Assembly (NCBI RefSeq): GCF_014644415.1
Contig: NZ_BMKQ01000001.1
Location: 1,354,861 to 1,418,860 of the forward strand
DNA from: Marmoricola endophyticus
GTDB lineage: Bacteria > Actinomycetota > Actinomycetes > Propionibacteriales > Nocardioidaceae
Direction of reading: 5' to 3'
DNA length: 64,000 nt
Shown here: piece by piece, positions 40,920 to 48,270 of the stretch
How the letters are laid out: every line of letters starts with the position of its first letter
Position numbering within the stretch: the stretch's first letter is position 1
Made by a program: the position numbers and the translations under genes
The notes under the pieces: model-generated
Databases searched by the model: none
What the model saw: the letters and a program-made list of their open reading frames with translations, nothing else
What the model was told of the DNA's origin: nothing

Positions 40920-42374
40920 TCATCCCAGCGGGACCTCCAGCGTCGCCGCGGTCCCCTGACCGTCCGAGCGGCGACCCAGTCGTACCTCTCCCCCGAGCTC
41001 CTCGATGAGCGTGCTCACGATCGAGAGCCCCAGGCTGCCGGTGAACGGGTCGAGGTCCTCGGGCACCCCGACGCCGTCGTCGAGCACGTCGATGCTGAGC
41101 CGGTCGGCGGCGCGTCGTACGACCAGCTCGAGGTGTCCCGGGCCGCCGCGGCCGAAGCCGTGCTCCACGGCGTTCTGCATCAGCTCGGTGAGTGCCATGG
41201 ACAGCGGCGTGGCGACCTCCGCGTCCAGGGAGCCGAACGACCCGTGCCGGCTGGTGTGGACGCCGGCCCCGCCCAGCTCTCCGACCGCACGCCGCAGCCG
41301 GTCCGCGACGTCGTCGAAGTCGACGCTCTCCTCCTCGGACTGGCTGAGCGTCTCGTGGACGATCGCGATCGACCCGACCCGGCGTACGGCCTCCTCGAGC
41401 GCCGCGCGGGCCTCGGGCGCGTTGAGGCGCCGACCCTGGAGGCGGAGCAGCGCGGCCACGGTCTGCAGGTTGTTCTTCACCCGGTGGTGGATCTCGCGGA
41501 TCGTGGCGTCCTTGGTGATCAGCTCCCGGTCGCGGCTGCGGATGTCGGTGACGTCGCGGAGCAGGACCAGCCCTGCGACCGGTTCGCCGCCCGACCGGAG
41601 GGGGATGGAGCGCCAGATGACCGCCGCGGAGTCGTTCTCCAGCTCCGTGTCGCGCGCGACCCTCGCCCCGAGCACGGCTGAGACGGTCTCCTCGTCGGGC
41701 CGGGAGGCCGCGGGCACCAGGTCGCGGGTCAGGTCGGCGAGCACCTGGCCGGTCAGGTCCCCGGTGAGTCCCAGCTTGCGGTAGACCGAGAGCGCGTTGG
41801 GGCTGGCGTACAGCACCCCGCCCCTCGGGTCGACGCGGACGAACCCGTCGCCCACCCTCGGCGAGTCCGCGTGGTCCGAGCGCTGGCCCGGGTGCGGGAA
41901 CTCGCCCGCTGCGATCATCTCGATCAGCTCGGCGGCGGTCTGGAGGTACGTCAGCTCGAGCCGGCTCGGGGTGCGTACCCCGTTGAGGTTCGTGTTGCGC
42001 GTGAGCACGGCGAGGACGCGGTCCTCGCAGACCACCGGGATCGCCTCGACGCGCACCGGCACGTCGTCGCGCCACTCGGGATCGCCCTCGCGCACGACGC
42101 GTACCTGGCGGAAGGCGTCCTCGATCGCCACCCGGCTCCCGGGCGCGAGGTGGTGACCGACGACGTCGTCGATCAGAGCGGTCGGGCCCGTCGTCGGGCG
42201 CATCTGGGCCGCCGCCCACCAGCCGTCGCCGTCCCGGTCGGCGAGCCACAGCACCAGGTCGGCGAAGGAGAGGTCGGCCAGGATCTGCCAGTCGGCGACC
42301 AGGCGCTGCACCCAGGCCAGGTCGGCGTACGACAGATCGGTGTGCCGCCGCGCCAGGTCGTCCAGGAGGGCCAC
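40920..42374 (-). CDS. pdtaS: Cytosolic sensor histidine kinase, PdtaS-like
   Basis: A 484-aa soluble kinase. It has a GAF-like N-terminal domain (1-140), a PAS domain (~170-270), a HisKA_2 domain with phospho-acceptor His in EIHHRVKNNLQTVAALL, and an HATPase domain (LTELMQNAVEHGF). There are no membrane helices. In mycobacteria it signals to the antiterminator PdtaR, which is not in this window. The GTG at 42374 is backed by TACGCT 8 nt upstream; an ATG at 42410 would overlap the divergent gene's start. Confidence 0.88.
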   Translation of the reverse strand: MALLDDLARRHTDLSYADLAWVQRLVADWQILADLSFADLVLWLADRDGDGWWAAAQMRPTTGPTALIDDVVGHHLAPGSRVAIEDAFRQVRVVREGDPEWRDDVPVRVEAIPVVCEDRVLAVLTRNTNLNGVRTPSRLELTYLQTAAELIEMIAAGEFPHPGQRSDHADSPRVGDGFVRVDPRGGVLYASPNALSVYRKLGLTGDLTGQVLADLTRDLVPAASRPDEETVSAVLGARVARDTELENDSAAVIWRSIPLRSGGEPVAGLVLLRDVTDIRSRDRELITKDATIREIHHRVKNNLQTVAALLRLQGRRLNAPEARAALEEAVRRVGSIAIVHETLSQSEEESVDFDDVADRLRRAVGELGGAGVHTSRHGSFGSLDAEVATPLSMALTELMQNAVEHGFGRGGPGHLELVVRRAADRLSIDVLDDGVGVPEDLDPFTGSLGLSIVSTLIEELGGEVRLGRRSDGQGTAATLEVPLG

Positions 42375-42382
42375 GCTGCACA

Positions 42383-42401
42383 AGCGTAGGGCTTGTAGGT
42401 T
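42383..42401. promoter_or_regulatory. Interleaved divergent -10 boxes of pdtaS and the TPP enzyme
   Basis: TACGCT on the minus strand (42388-42383) serves pdtaS, and TAGGTT on the plus strand (42396-42401) serves the TPP enzyme. Both are leaderless type. The two boxes are 7 bp apart, so the polymerases should compete. Confidence 0.5.
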
Positions 42402-42408
42402 CGCCTCC

Positions 42409-44085
42409 ATGAGCGACGACAGCAGCACGGACGGCCGGCTGACCGGCCACGCAGGGGCGCACGCGGTCGAGGTGGCCCGGGCGCACGGCGTGGAGACGAT
42501 GTTCACGCTGTCCGGCGCCCACGTCTTCCCGCTGTACGACGGTGCCGTCAACGCCACGCCCCCGATGCGGATCCTCGACGTGCGGCACGAGCAGACCGCC
42601 GCGTTCGCCGCCGAGGCGACCGGCAAGCTGACCCGTACCCCGGGGCTGGCGGTGCTCACCGCGGGCCCCGGCGTCACGAACGGCACCAGCGCGATCGCGC
42701 AGGCGCAGTTCGCGGGGTCGCCGATGGTGGTCCTCGGCGGTCGCGCACCACAGAACCGCTGGGGCCAGGGCAGCCTCCAGGAGCTGGACCAGCCGCCGAT
42801 CATGGCGCCGATCGCCAAGCAGTCGCGCACCGTCCCGACGGCACCCGAGGTGGCGGCGGGCTTCGACGAGGCGTTCACGCTCGCGGGGTCCTCGCACCGC
42901 GGGCCGGTGTTCGTCGACGTCCCCATGGACGAGCTGTTCAACGCCGCCGAGGTGGACCGTCCGGCGGCACCGACGCGGACCCGTACGGAGCCCGACGGCG
43001 ACCGGCTGCGCGACATCGGCCGGCTGCTGGGCGAGGCCCGGCGTCCGGTGCTGATCCTCGGCAGCGACGTGTGGCTCGACGGGGCCGAGGACGCGGCACT
43101 CCGGCTCGTCGAGGGACTGGGTGTTCCGACCATCACGAACGGCATGGGTCGCGGTCTGGTACCCGGAGGGCACCCGCTGCTGGTCACCAAGGCGCGCGGC
43201 GCCGCGCTCAACGGCGCCGACCTGGTCGTCGTCGTCGGGACGCCGCTGGACTTCCGGCTGGGCTACGGCGTCTTCGGCGGCAAGCAGGAGGGCACGTCGC
43301 CCGCGCGGGTCGTCCACGTCGCCGACTCCGACGCCCAGGTGTCGACCCACGCGGCGCTCGCCGCCTCGGCCTCTGGTGACCTGACGCTGGCGCTGGACGG
43401 CATCCGCTCGGCGGTGGAGTCGTTGTCCTCACGCCCGGACTGGGCGTCCTGGGTCACCGAGCTGCAGGACTCGGTCAAGGCGGCGGTCGAGCGGGACTCC
43501 GCGCTGCTCACCGCGACGGCCGACCCGATCCACCCGGCGCGGATCTACGGCGAGCTGGTGCCGCGGCTCGCCGAGGACGCGGTGGTGATCGGCGACGGCG
43601 GCGACTTCGTCTCGTTCGCCGGCAAGTTCGTCGAGCCGCAGCGGCCCGGCGGCTGGCTGGACCCGGGCCCGTACGGGTGCCTCGGCGCCGGCATGGGTGC
43701 CGCCATCGCCGCCCGCCTGGTGCGGCCGTCGTCCCAGGTCGTGCTGCTCTACGGCGACGGCGCGGCGGGGATGTCGCTGATGGACGTCGACACCCTCGTC
43801 CGGCACGACCTCCCCGTCGTCATGGTCTGCGGCAACAACTCCGCGTGGGCGCTGGAGAAGGGCCCGATGCAGATGCTGTACGGCTACGACGTCGCCGCCG
43901 ACCTCGCGCCCGCCACGAGGTACGACGAGGTGGTCAAGGCCCTCGGCGGGGCTGGCGAGACGGTGACCGACCCTGCCCAGATCGGTCCGGCGATGGACCG
44001 CGCCTTCGCCTCGGGTGTCCCGTACCTCGTCAACGTCATCACCGACGTCGAGGCCGCGTACCCCCGCGCGACCTTCGGCATCTGA
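42409..44085 (+). CDS. Thiamine-pyrophosphate-dependent enzyme, acetolactate synthase-like
   Basis: A 558-aa three-domain TPP enzyme. Catalytic Glu lies in DVRHEQTAAFAAEA, the central domain is Rossmann-like (ALNGADLVVVVGTPLD), and the TPP/Mg motif is LLYGDGAAGMSLMD with NNSAWALEK. It resembles the acetolactate synthase-like and oxalyl-CoA decarboxylase branch; the true substrate is not readable. There is no small subunit gene nearby, so it is probably not the biosynthetic IlvB. The ATG at 42409 is set by the 7-nt -10 spacing. Confidence 0.85.
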   Translation: MSDDSSTDGRLTGHAGAHAVEVARAHGVETMFTLSGAHVFPLYDGAVNATPPMRILDVRHEQTAAFAAEATGKLTRTPGLAVLTAGPGVTNGTSAIAQAQFAGSPMVVLGGRAPQNRWGQGSLQELDQPPIMAPIAKQSRTVPTAPEVAAGFDEAFTLAGSSHRGPVFVDVPMDELFNAAEVDRPAAPTRTRTEPDGDRLRDIGRLLGEARRPVLILGSDVWLDGAEDAALRLVEGLGVPTITNGMGRGLVPGGHPLLVTKARGAALNGADLVVVVGTPLDFRLGYGVFGGKQEGTSPARVVHVADSDAQVSTHAALAASASGDLTLALDGIRSAVESLSSRPDWASWVTELQDSVKAAVERDSALLTATADPIHPARIYGELVPRLAEDAVVIGDGGDFVSFAGKFVEPQRPGGWLDPGPYGCLGAGMGAAIAARLVRPSSQVVLLYGDGAAGMSLMDVDTLVRHDLPVVMVCGNNSAWALEKGPMQMLYGYDVAADLAPATRYDEVVKALGGAGETVTDPAQIGPAMDRAFASGVPYLVNVITDVEAAYPRATFGI

Positions 44086-44101
44086 CTGCCCGGCACCTAC
44101 C

Positions 44102-44228
44102 CCGTTGAGTGGTGCCCGCCACCGGGTCGAGTGGCGGGTTCTACCGGGTTCGGCTGCGCCCGGACAGTACGAGGCGCCACTCGAACCCGCAGGACGCACC
44201 ACTCGACCCGGGAGAACAGACCACTCGA
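44102..44228. repeat. CCACTCGA-type inverted repeat cluster
   Basis: Between convergent genes, three CACTCGA units (near 44178, 44202 and 44221) and two opposite copies (TTGAGTGG near 44105, TCGAGTGG near 44128) occur within ~125 bp. The arms CGAGTGGCGGGTTC and GAACCC allow a long hairpin. The same CCACTCGA core recurs at 54252-54305. No gene is seen; it may act as a bidirectional terminator. Confidence 0.6.
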
Positions 44229-44234
44229 CGGGCC

Positions 44235-44615
44235 TCAGCGCAGGCGGGAGAGGAAGCGGTCGGCCTCGACGACGACGCGGGTGATCTCGCCCGAGCCGAC
44301 CAGCTTGCCGTCGTCGGTGGCGGCGACGGTGAAGCGGACGAGCCGCCCGTCCACGTGCAGCACGGAGGCCTCGACGTGCAGCGAGCGACCCACGGCGCTG
44401 GGGGCGAGGTGCTCGACCTGGACGCGGGTGCCGACGCTGGTCTCGCCGTCGTTGAGCACGTCGGCGAGCGCCGCACAGGTCGCCGCCTCGCACCAGGCGA
44501 GCAGGCGTGGGGTGCCGAGCACGGGCAGGCTCCCCGAACCGAGAGCGGCGGCGGTGTCGTCGTCGGCCACCTCGACGTCGAGCGAGGCGGTCAGTCCCTG
44601 GGTGATCGCGGCCAT
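44235..44615 (-). CDS. Hot-dog-fold thioesterase, FlK-like
   Basis: A 126-aa acyl-CoA thioesterase candidate. LLAWCEAATCAAL and VGTRVQVEHLAPSAVG match the FlK-type (fluoroacetyl-CoA thioesterase) subgroup of hot-dog proteins. The substrate is unknown. The ATG at 44615 is the conserved start; further upstream the frame enters the bL37 gene region. Confidence 0.75.
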   Translation of the reverse strand: MAAITQGLTASLDVEVADDDTAAALGSGSLPVLGTPRLLAWCEAATCAALADVLNDGETSVGTRVQVEHLAPSAVGRSLHVEASVLHVDGRLVRFTVAATDDGKLVGSGEITRVVVEADRFLSRLR

Positions 44616-44706
44616 CGGGTCAGTGTGGCCGATCCGGCGGCGATTTCGCTGCCGGGCCGCGACCTGGGACGATGGGAGTCGTACGAGGAAGACGAGGAGG
44701 TCCGCC

Positions 44707-44781
44707 ATGGGCAAGACCGGCCGCAAGCGCCGCGCTCGCAAGAAGAAGGGCGCCAACCACGGCAAGCGTCCCAACGCCTGA
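44707..44781 (+). CDS. 50S ribosomal protein bL37
   Basis: A 24-residue basic peptide rich in Arg, Lys and Gly, ending ANHGKRPNA. I recognise this as bL37, the small ribosomal protein found in mycobacterial ribosome structures. GAGGAGG lies 7 nt before the ATG, and a perfect terminator hairpin follows at 44801. The gene is easily missed because of its size. Confidence 0.82.
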   Translation: MGKTGRKRRARKKKGANHGKRPNA

Positions 44782-44800
44782 TGCAGGCACTCGGACGAAC

Positions 44801-44835
44801 GAAGGGCACGACGCGACTGGCGCGTCGTGCCCTTC
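44801..44835 (+). terminator. Intrinsic-type terminator of bL37
   Basis: A perfect 15-bp stem (GAAGGGCACGACGCG with its complement) and a 5-nt loop begin 20 nt after the bL37 stop. No U-tract follows. Confidence 0.75.
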
Positions 44836-44851
44836 GCGCTCTCCCGGGTCC

Positions 44852-44857
44852 TACGAT
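44852..44857 (+). promoter_or_regulatory. -10 box of the small membrane protein, leaderless type
   Basis: TACGAT ends 6 nt before the ATG at 44864. Confidence 0.5.
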
Positions 44858-44863
44858 CCGGCC

Positions 44864-45049
44864 ATGAGCGTCGACCACTCCGGCCCCGGTGACCCCAAGA
44901 CGGCGATGTGGCTGGCGATCGGCTTCGCGGCCCTCGCGCTCGTGCTGGCCGTCGTGCTGCACAACGTGTTCAGCATCGTGCTGATCGTCTTCGCGGTCGG
45001 CGACTTCGCGTACTTCCTGTGGCTGCGGGACCGGATCACGAAGGACTGA
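44864..45049 (+). CDS. Small two-helix membrane protein
   Basis: A 61-aa protein. A soluble N-terminus (MSVDHSGPGDPKTA) is followed by two hydrophobic helices (~15-33 and 35-52) and a charged end RDRITKD. I do not recognise the family. It lies between bL37 and the convergent rsrA. The -10 box supports it as an independent gene. Confidence 0.65.
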   Translation: MSVDHSGPGDPKTAMWLAIGFAALALVLAVVLHNVFSIVLIVFAVGDFAYFLWLRDRITKD

Positions 45050-45061
45050 GGGCTGCGCCGC

Positions 45062-45364
45062 TCACTCCTCGGTGATCGTCACGCGCACCTCGCGGATGCT
45101 GGTCAGCACCCGCTCGCGCAGCCCGGACGGGGCGACCTCGGTGCAGGAGCGGGAGACCAGGGTCTTCACCGTCCGCTCCAGGTTGTACTTCGCCAGGCAC
45201 GGCTGGCAGTCCTCGAGGTGCTTCTCGATCTGCCCGCAGTCGGCCTGGTCGAGCTCCTGGTCGATGAAGACGAAGAGTCGGTCGACGACCTCGGAGCAGT
45301 CCAGGTCGGTCGGCAGCTCCTGGCCGACCAGGCCGGGAGACTGGAACTCGTCGTGGGACGCCAT
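45062..45364 (-). CDS. rsrA: Zinc-binding anti-sigma factor, RsrA type
   Basis: A 100-aa redox-sensing anti-sigma factor. Cys23, His49, Cys53 and Cys56 (HLEDCQPC) reproduce the spacing of the RsrA zinc site. Oxidation of the Cys residues forms a disulfide, releases zinc and frees the sigma factor. The ATG at 45364 overlaps the sigR stop (GTGATG); GTG at 45367 is an alternative. Confidence 0.93.
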   Translation of the reverse strand: MASHDEFQSPGLVGQELPTDLDCSEVVDRLFVFIDQELDQADCGQIEKHLEDCQPCLAKYNLERTVKTLVSRSCTEVAPSGLRERVLTSIREVRVTITEE

Positions 45365-46059
45365 CACTTCACCCCCTCGGTCGCGGCCGGGGTGAGCAGG
45401 TCGTTCTCCCGCACGTAGTCGGTCAGCTTCTCGCGCAGCTGTCGGCGACCGCGGTGCAGCCGGGACATGACCGTGCCGATCGGCGTGCCCATGATCTCGG
45501 CGATCTCCTTGTACGGGAACCCCTCGACGTCGGCGAGGTAGACCGCCAGGCGGAAGTCCTCCGGCAGCTCCTGCAGCGCCGTCTTCACCTCCGAGTCGGG
45601 CAGGTGCTCCAACGCGTCCGTCTCGGCCGACTTCAGGCCCCCGGAGGTGTGCGACTCCGCCCGGTGCAGCTGCCAGTCCTCGACGTCCTCGGACATCGAC
45701 TGCTGCGGCTGGCGCTGCTTCTTGCGGTAGTTGTTGATGAAGGTGTTGGTCAGGATTCGGTACAGCCAGGCCTTGAGGTTGGTGCCCGGGCGGTACTGGT
45801 GGAAGGACCCGAACGCCTTGGCGAAGGTCTCCTGCACGAGGTCCTCGGCGTCGCTCGGGTTGCGGGTCATCCGCATCGCCGCCGAGTAGAGCTGGTCCAG
45901 GAACGGCATCGCGTCGCGCTCGAAGCGCGCCGTCCGGTCGGCGTCGCTCTCGGTCTCGCGGACGTCTCCGTCGCGCTCGACGTCGACGGAGTCGGTCTGG
46001 CGGGGCGGGTCGTCGCGCCGCGGACGGCGGGAGGGCTGGGGAGCCTTGGTGTCGGTCAT
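45364..46059 (-). CDS. sigR: Thiol-oxidative-stress ECF sigma factor, sigma-R/SigH type
   Basis: A 231-aa ECF sigma factor. Region 2 contains [22 protein letters not shown] and region 4 contains [23 protein letters not shown]. The frame stays open upstream of the ATG at 46059, to ATG at 46134, adding 25 residues (beginning [12 protein letters not shown]). A perfect sigma-R promoter would drive that longer form, while TAGGCT 8 nt before 46059 drives the short one. This mirrors the unstable sigma-R-prime isoform of Streptomyces coelicolor. Confidence 0.92.
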   Translation of the reverse strand: MTDTKAPQPSRRPRRDDPPRQTDSVDVERDGDVRETESDADRTARFERDAMPFLDQLYSAAMRMTRNPSDAEDLVQETFAKAFGSFHQYRPGTNLKAWLYRILTNTFINNYRKKQRQPQQSMSEDVEDWQLHRAESHTSGGLKSAETDALEHLPDSEVKTALQELPEDFRLAVYLADVEGFPYKEIAEIMGTPIGTVMSRLHRGRRQLREKLTDYVRENDLLTPAATEGVK

Positions 46060-46067
46060 CGCGCTCC

Positions 46068-46073
46068 AGCCTA
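46068..46073 (-). promoter_or_regulatory. sigR p1 -10 box, leaderless type
   Basis: TAGGCT on the minus strand lies 8 nt before the ATG at 46059. It gives the short, presumably constitutive, sigma-R transcript. Confidence 0.5.
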
Positions 46074-46143
46074 CTGACGCGGCGCTCAGCGCGCCGTTGT
46101 CGATGGCCGCCGGGCGGCTGAGGAGGTCCTGCATGCCTGTCGG

Positions 46144-46170
46144 AACGTCACTCCCGGCCGGCTCATTCCC
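46144..46170 (-). promoter_or_regulatory. sigR p2, perfect sigma-R-type promoter
   Basis: On the minus strand GGGAAT (46170-46165), an 18-nt spacer and GTT (46146-46144) reproduce the sigma-R/SigH consensus GGGAAY-N18-GTT exactly. The predicted start (~46138) lies a few bases before the in-frame ATG at 46134. Its -35 overlaps the stop codon of the upstream hydrolase. Confidence 0.8.
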
Positions 46171-46828
46171 CGTCGGCACGGGACAGCATCCGCCCCAGCC
46201 ACTCGGCGACGGCGGTGGAGAGCAGCGCGAGGTGGTCCGGCCCGTCCCAGCTCTTCAGCACCGCGAAGCCGTGGTCCGCCCCCGGAACGGGTACGACCTC
46301 CTGTCCCGCGGGCAGCTCCGGCAGCTCGCCCGGGCCGCCGAACGGGTCGCGCTCCCCCTGCACCACCAGGGTCGGCACGGTGCACCCGAGGAGCTCGTCG
46401 GCGCGGCTCTTCTCCGGCCGTTCGGGCGGGTGCAGCGGGAACGCGAGGGCCAGTGCGGCGACGGCACCGAGCGGCCCGGCGCGGCGTACGGCGCACCGGG
46501 CGCCGGCCGAGCGCCCGCCCAGCACCAGAGGTCCCTCGAGCGAGAGGTCGGCCACGACCTCGTCGACGACGGTGTCCAGCGCCGCCGGCCGCGGGCCGAT
46601 CCGCTTGCCCGCCACGGCGAACGGCTGCTGCAGCAGCCGCGTCGTCACCCCTTGGTCCGGCAGGTCGGTCACCAGTCGGACCAGGTCGGCGGAGTCGAGC
46701 TTGCCGTTGGCGCCGTGCATGAGCAGCAGATCGCCGTACGAACGGCCCGTCGCGGGCCAGGTGAGCACCCGCGCCGTGCCGTACGGTGTCTCGACCTCGC
46801 GGGCACGCGCGCCGCCCGGCTCAGCCAC
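46163..46828 (-). CDS. Alpha/beta hydrolase (KANL3/Tex30-like small serine hydrolase)
   Basis: A 221-aa hydrolase. [13 protein letters not shown] gives the oxyanion loop, GGRSAGAR holds the nucleophile Ser, and the His lies in GADHGFAV. Dienelactone-hydrolase-like or Tex30-like; the substrate is unknown. The GTG overlaps the SRAP stop by 8 nt. Its 3' end contains part of the sigR p2 promoter, so oxidative stress transcription starts inside this gene. Confidence 0.78.
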   Translation of the reverse strand: MAEPGGARAREVETPYGTARVLTWPATGRSYGDLLLMHGANGKLDSADLVRLVTDLPDQGVTTRLLQQPFAVAGKRIGPRPAALDTVVDEVVADLSLEGPLVLGGRSAGARCAVRRAGPLGAVAALALAFPLHPPERPEKSRADELLGCTVPTLVVQGERDPFGGPGELPELPAGQEVVPVPGADHGFAVLKSWDGPDHLALLSTAVAEWLGRMLSRADGE

Positions 46829-47624
46829 GACCCACCGCGTGGTCGGCGACCTCGGCCGGCACGTCGTCTAACGGCAGCGGCTCGACGAGGTCGGGCCCGT
46901 TGTTGGCGACCTGGGAGACCCGCGTGCTGACCGGGTACGCCTCCAGCCGGCCCGGTGCCGCGGGGGTGAGCAGCCCGAGCAGCGTGTCGGTGTCGCCGAG
47001 CGTCGGGTCGAGCCATGCGTCGTACCGCTCCGGGTCGAGCATCAGCGGCATCCGCTCGTGGATGCGGCCCAGGGAGTCCTCGGCGGAGGTGGTGAGGACG
47101 GTGCAGGTCCAGCGGAACCGCTCGGGGTCGTCGTCCGCGCGCTCGGGGTCGCGCCAGATCTCGTACAGCCCGGCCATCGCCAGCGTGCCGCCGTCCGTGG
47201 GACGGATGAAGAACGGCTGCTTCCTCGCCCTGCCCTTGGCGGTGGTCTGGGAGGTCGGGTACCACTCGTAGTAGCCGTCGGCCGGCAGCAGGCAGCGGCG
47301 CCGCTCGAACGCACGACGGTAGGCCGGCTTCTCCGCGACCGTCTCCATCCGGGCGTTGATCATCCGGGAGCCGATGCTCGCGTCCTTGGCCCAGAACGGG
47401 ACCAGCCCCCAGGTCAGCCCGCGCAGCTGACGCTCCTGCGTACGCCCGGTCTCCTCCTCGTCGGTGCCCCGTCCCGGTGGCCGCTCGAGGACGGCGTACA
47501 CCTCCTTGGTGGGGGCGACGTTCCAGTCCGGCTCGATCCGCGGCAGGTCGGCGGCGGGCACGAGGACGTCGAACTCGTCGGCGAGGTCCTCGGGCTCCTT
47601 GCTGGAGGCGTACCGGCCGCACAT
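46821..47624 (-). CDS. SRAP-domain protein, abasic-site processing (YedK/HMCES family)
   Basis: A 267-aa DNA-damage protein forming a covalent link with abasic sites in single-stranded DNA. Catalytic Cys2 in MCGRYAS requires Met removal. Asn in WNVAPTKEV, Glu in DGYYEW and His in RIHERMPLML complete the site. Fits position Rv3226c next to aroA. TATCGT lies 7 nt before the ATG (leaderless), which fixes Cys2 as the first residue. Confidence 0.93.
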   Translation of the reverse strand: MCGRYASSKEPEDLADEFDVLVPAADLPRIEPDWNVAPTKEVYAVLERPPGRGTDEEETGRTQERQLRGLTWGLVPFWAKDASIGSRMINARMETVAEKPAYRRAFERRRCLLPADGYYEWYPTSQTTAKGRARKQPFFIRPTDGGTLAMAGLYEIWRDPERADDDPERFRWTCTVLTTSAEDSLGRIHERMPLMLDPERYDAWLDPTLGDTDTLLGLLTPAAPGRLEAYPVSTRVSQVANNGPDLVEPLPLDDVPAEVADHAVGRG

Positions 47625-47631
47625 GGCCTCG

Positions 47632-47637
47632 ACGATA
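47632..47637 (-). promoter_or_regulatory. SRAP -10 box, leaderless type
   Basis: TATCGT on the minus strand, 7 nt before the ATG at 47624. Confidence 0.55.
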
Positions 47638-47738
47638 GGCGGGGCCTGGGACAGGGTCGTCACGGATCGGTGCCTGCCGCCCGCGTACGCACAGCGGTGG
47701 GTCGCATGAGCGTCGACCCGATGGGGTATCAAGGACCC

Positions 47739-48263
47739 ATGATGATCGCGCGCCGCCTCGCCCGTCCCCTGCTCGCCGCCGGCTTCGTCGTCGGTGGCAT
47801 CAACGGACTCCGCCACTCCGAGAAGCTGGCCCCGGTGGCCCGCAAGGTCACCGACAAGGTGATCCCGGCAGCCCAGAAGAAGGTGCCGCAGATCCCGAGC
47901 GAGCCGGTCACGCTGGTCCGGGTCAACGCCGGGGTGCAGATCGTGGCGGGCCTCGCCCTGGCCACCGGCCGCTTCCCGCGCGCCTCCGCGTCCCTGCTGG
48001 CCGCCAGCCTGGTGCCGACCACGGTCGCCGGGCACGCCTTCTGGGAGGAGACCGACCCGGTCGCCAAGAACAACCAGCGCCTGCAGTTCGCCAAGAACCT
48101 CTCGATGCTCGGTGGTGCCCTGCTGGCCGCGGTCGACACCGAGGCCCAGCCCAGCGTCGCCTGGCGCGCCCGCCGCGCCGCCAAGGACCTGCGCAAGGAG
48201 GCCGGACACATGGGCAAGGACGCGGCGTACGAGGCGCGCCTGGCCGCAGCCAAGGTCGGCTGA
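47739..48263 (+). CDS. DoxX-family membrane protein
   Basis: A 174-aa protein with four membrane helices. [23 protein letters not shown] is the DoxX N-terminal helix and conserved residues follow. The C-terminal part is basic. DoxX proteins are tied to oxidative stress and respiration, with unknown biochemistry. AAGGA precedes the ATG by 4 nt. The upstream GGGTAT (47724-47729) resembles a sigma-F -10, but no matching -35 was found. Confidence 0.8.
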   Translation: MMIARRLARPLLAAGFVVGGINGLRHSEKLAPVARKVTDKVIPAAQKKVPQIPSEPVTLVRVNAGVQIVAGLALATGRFPRASASLLAASLVPTTVAGHAFWEETDPVAKNNQRLQFAKNLSMLGGALLAAVDTEAQPSVAWRARRAAKDLRKEAGHMGKDAAYEARLAAAKVG

Positions 48264-48270
48264 GCGGGGC

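Noticed and set aside
47724-47729. GGGTAT as a sigma-F promoter of doxX
   Set aside because: No GTTT-like -35 lies at 14-17 nt upstream.
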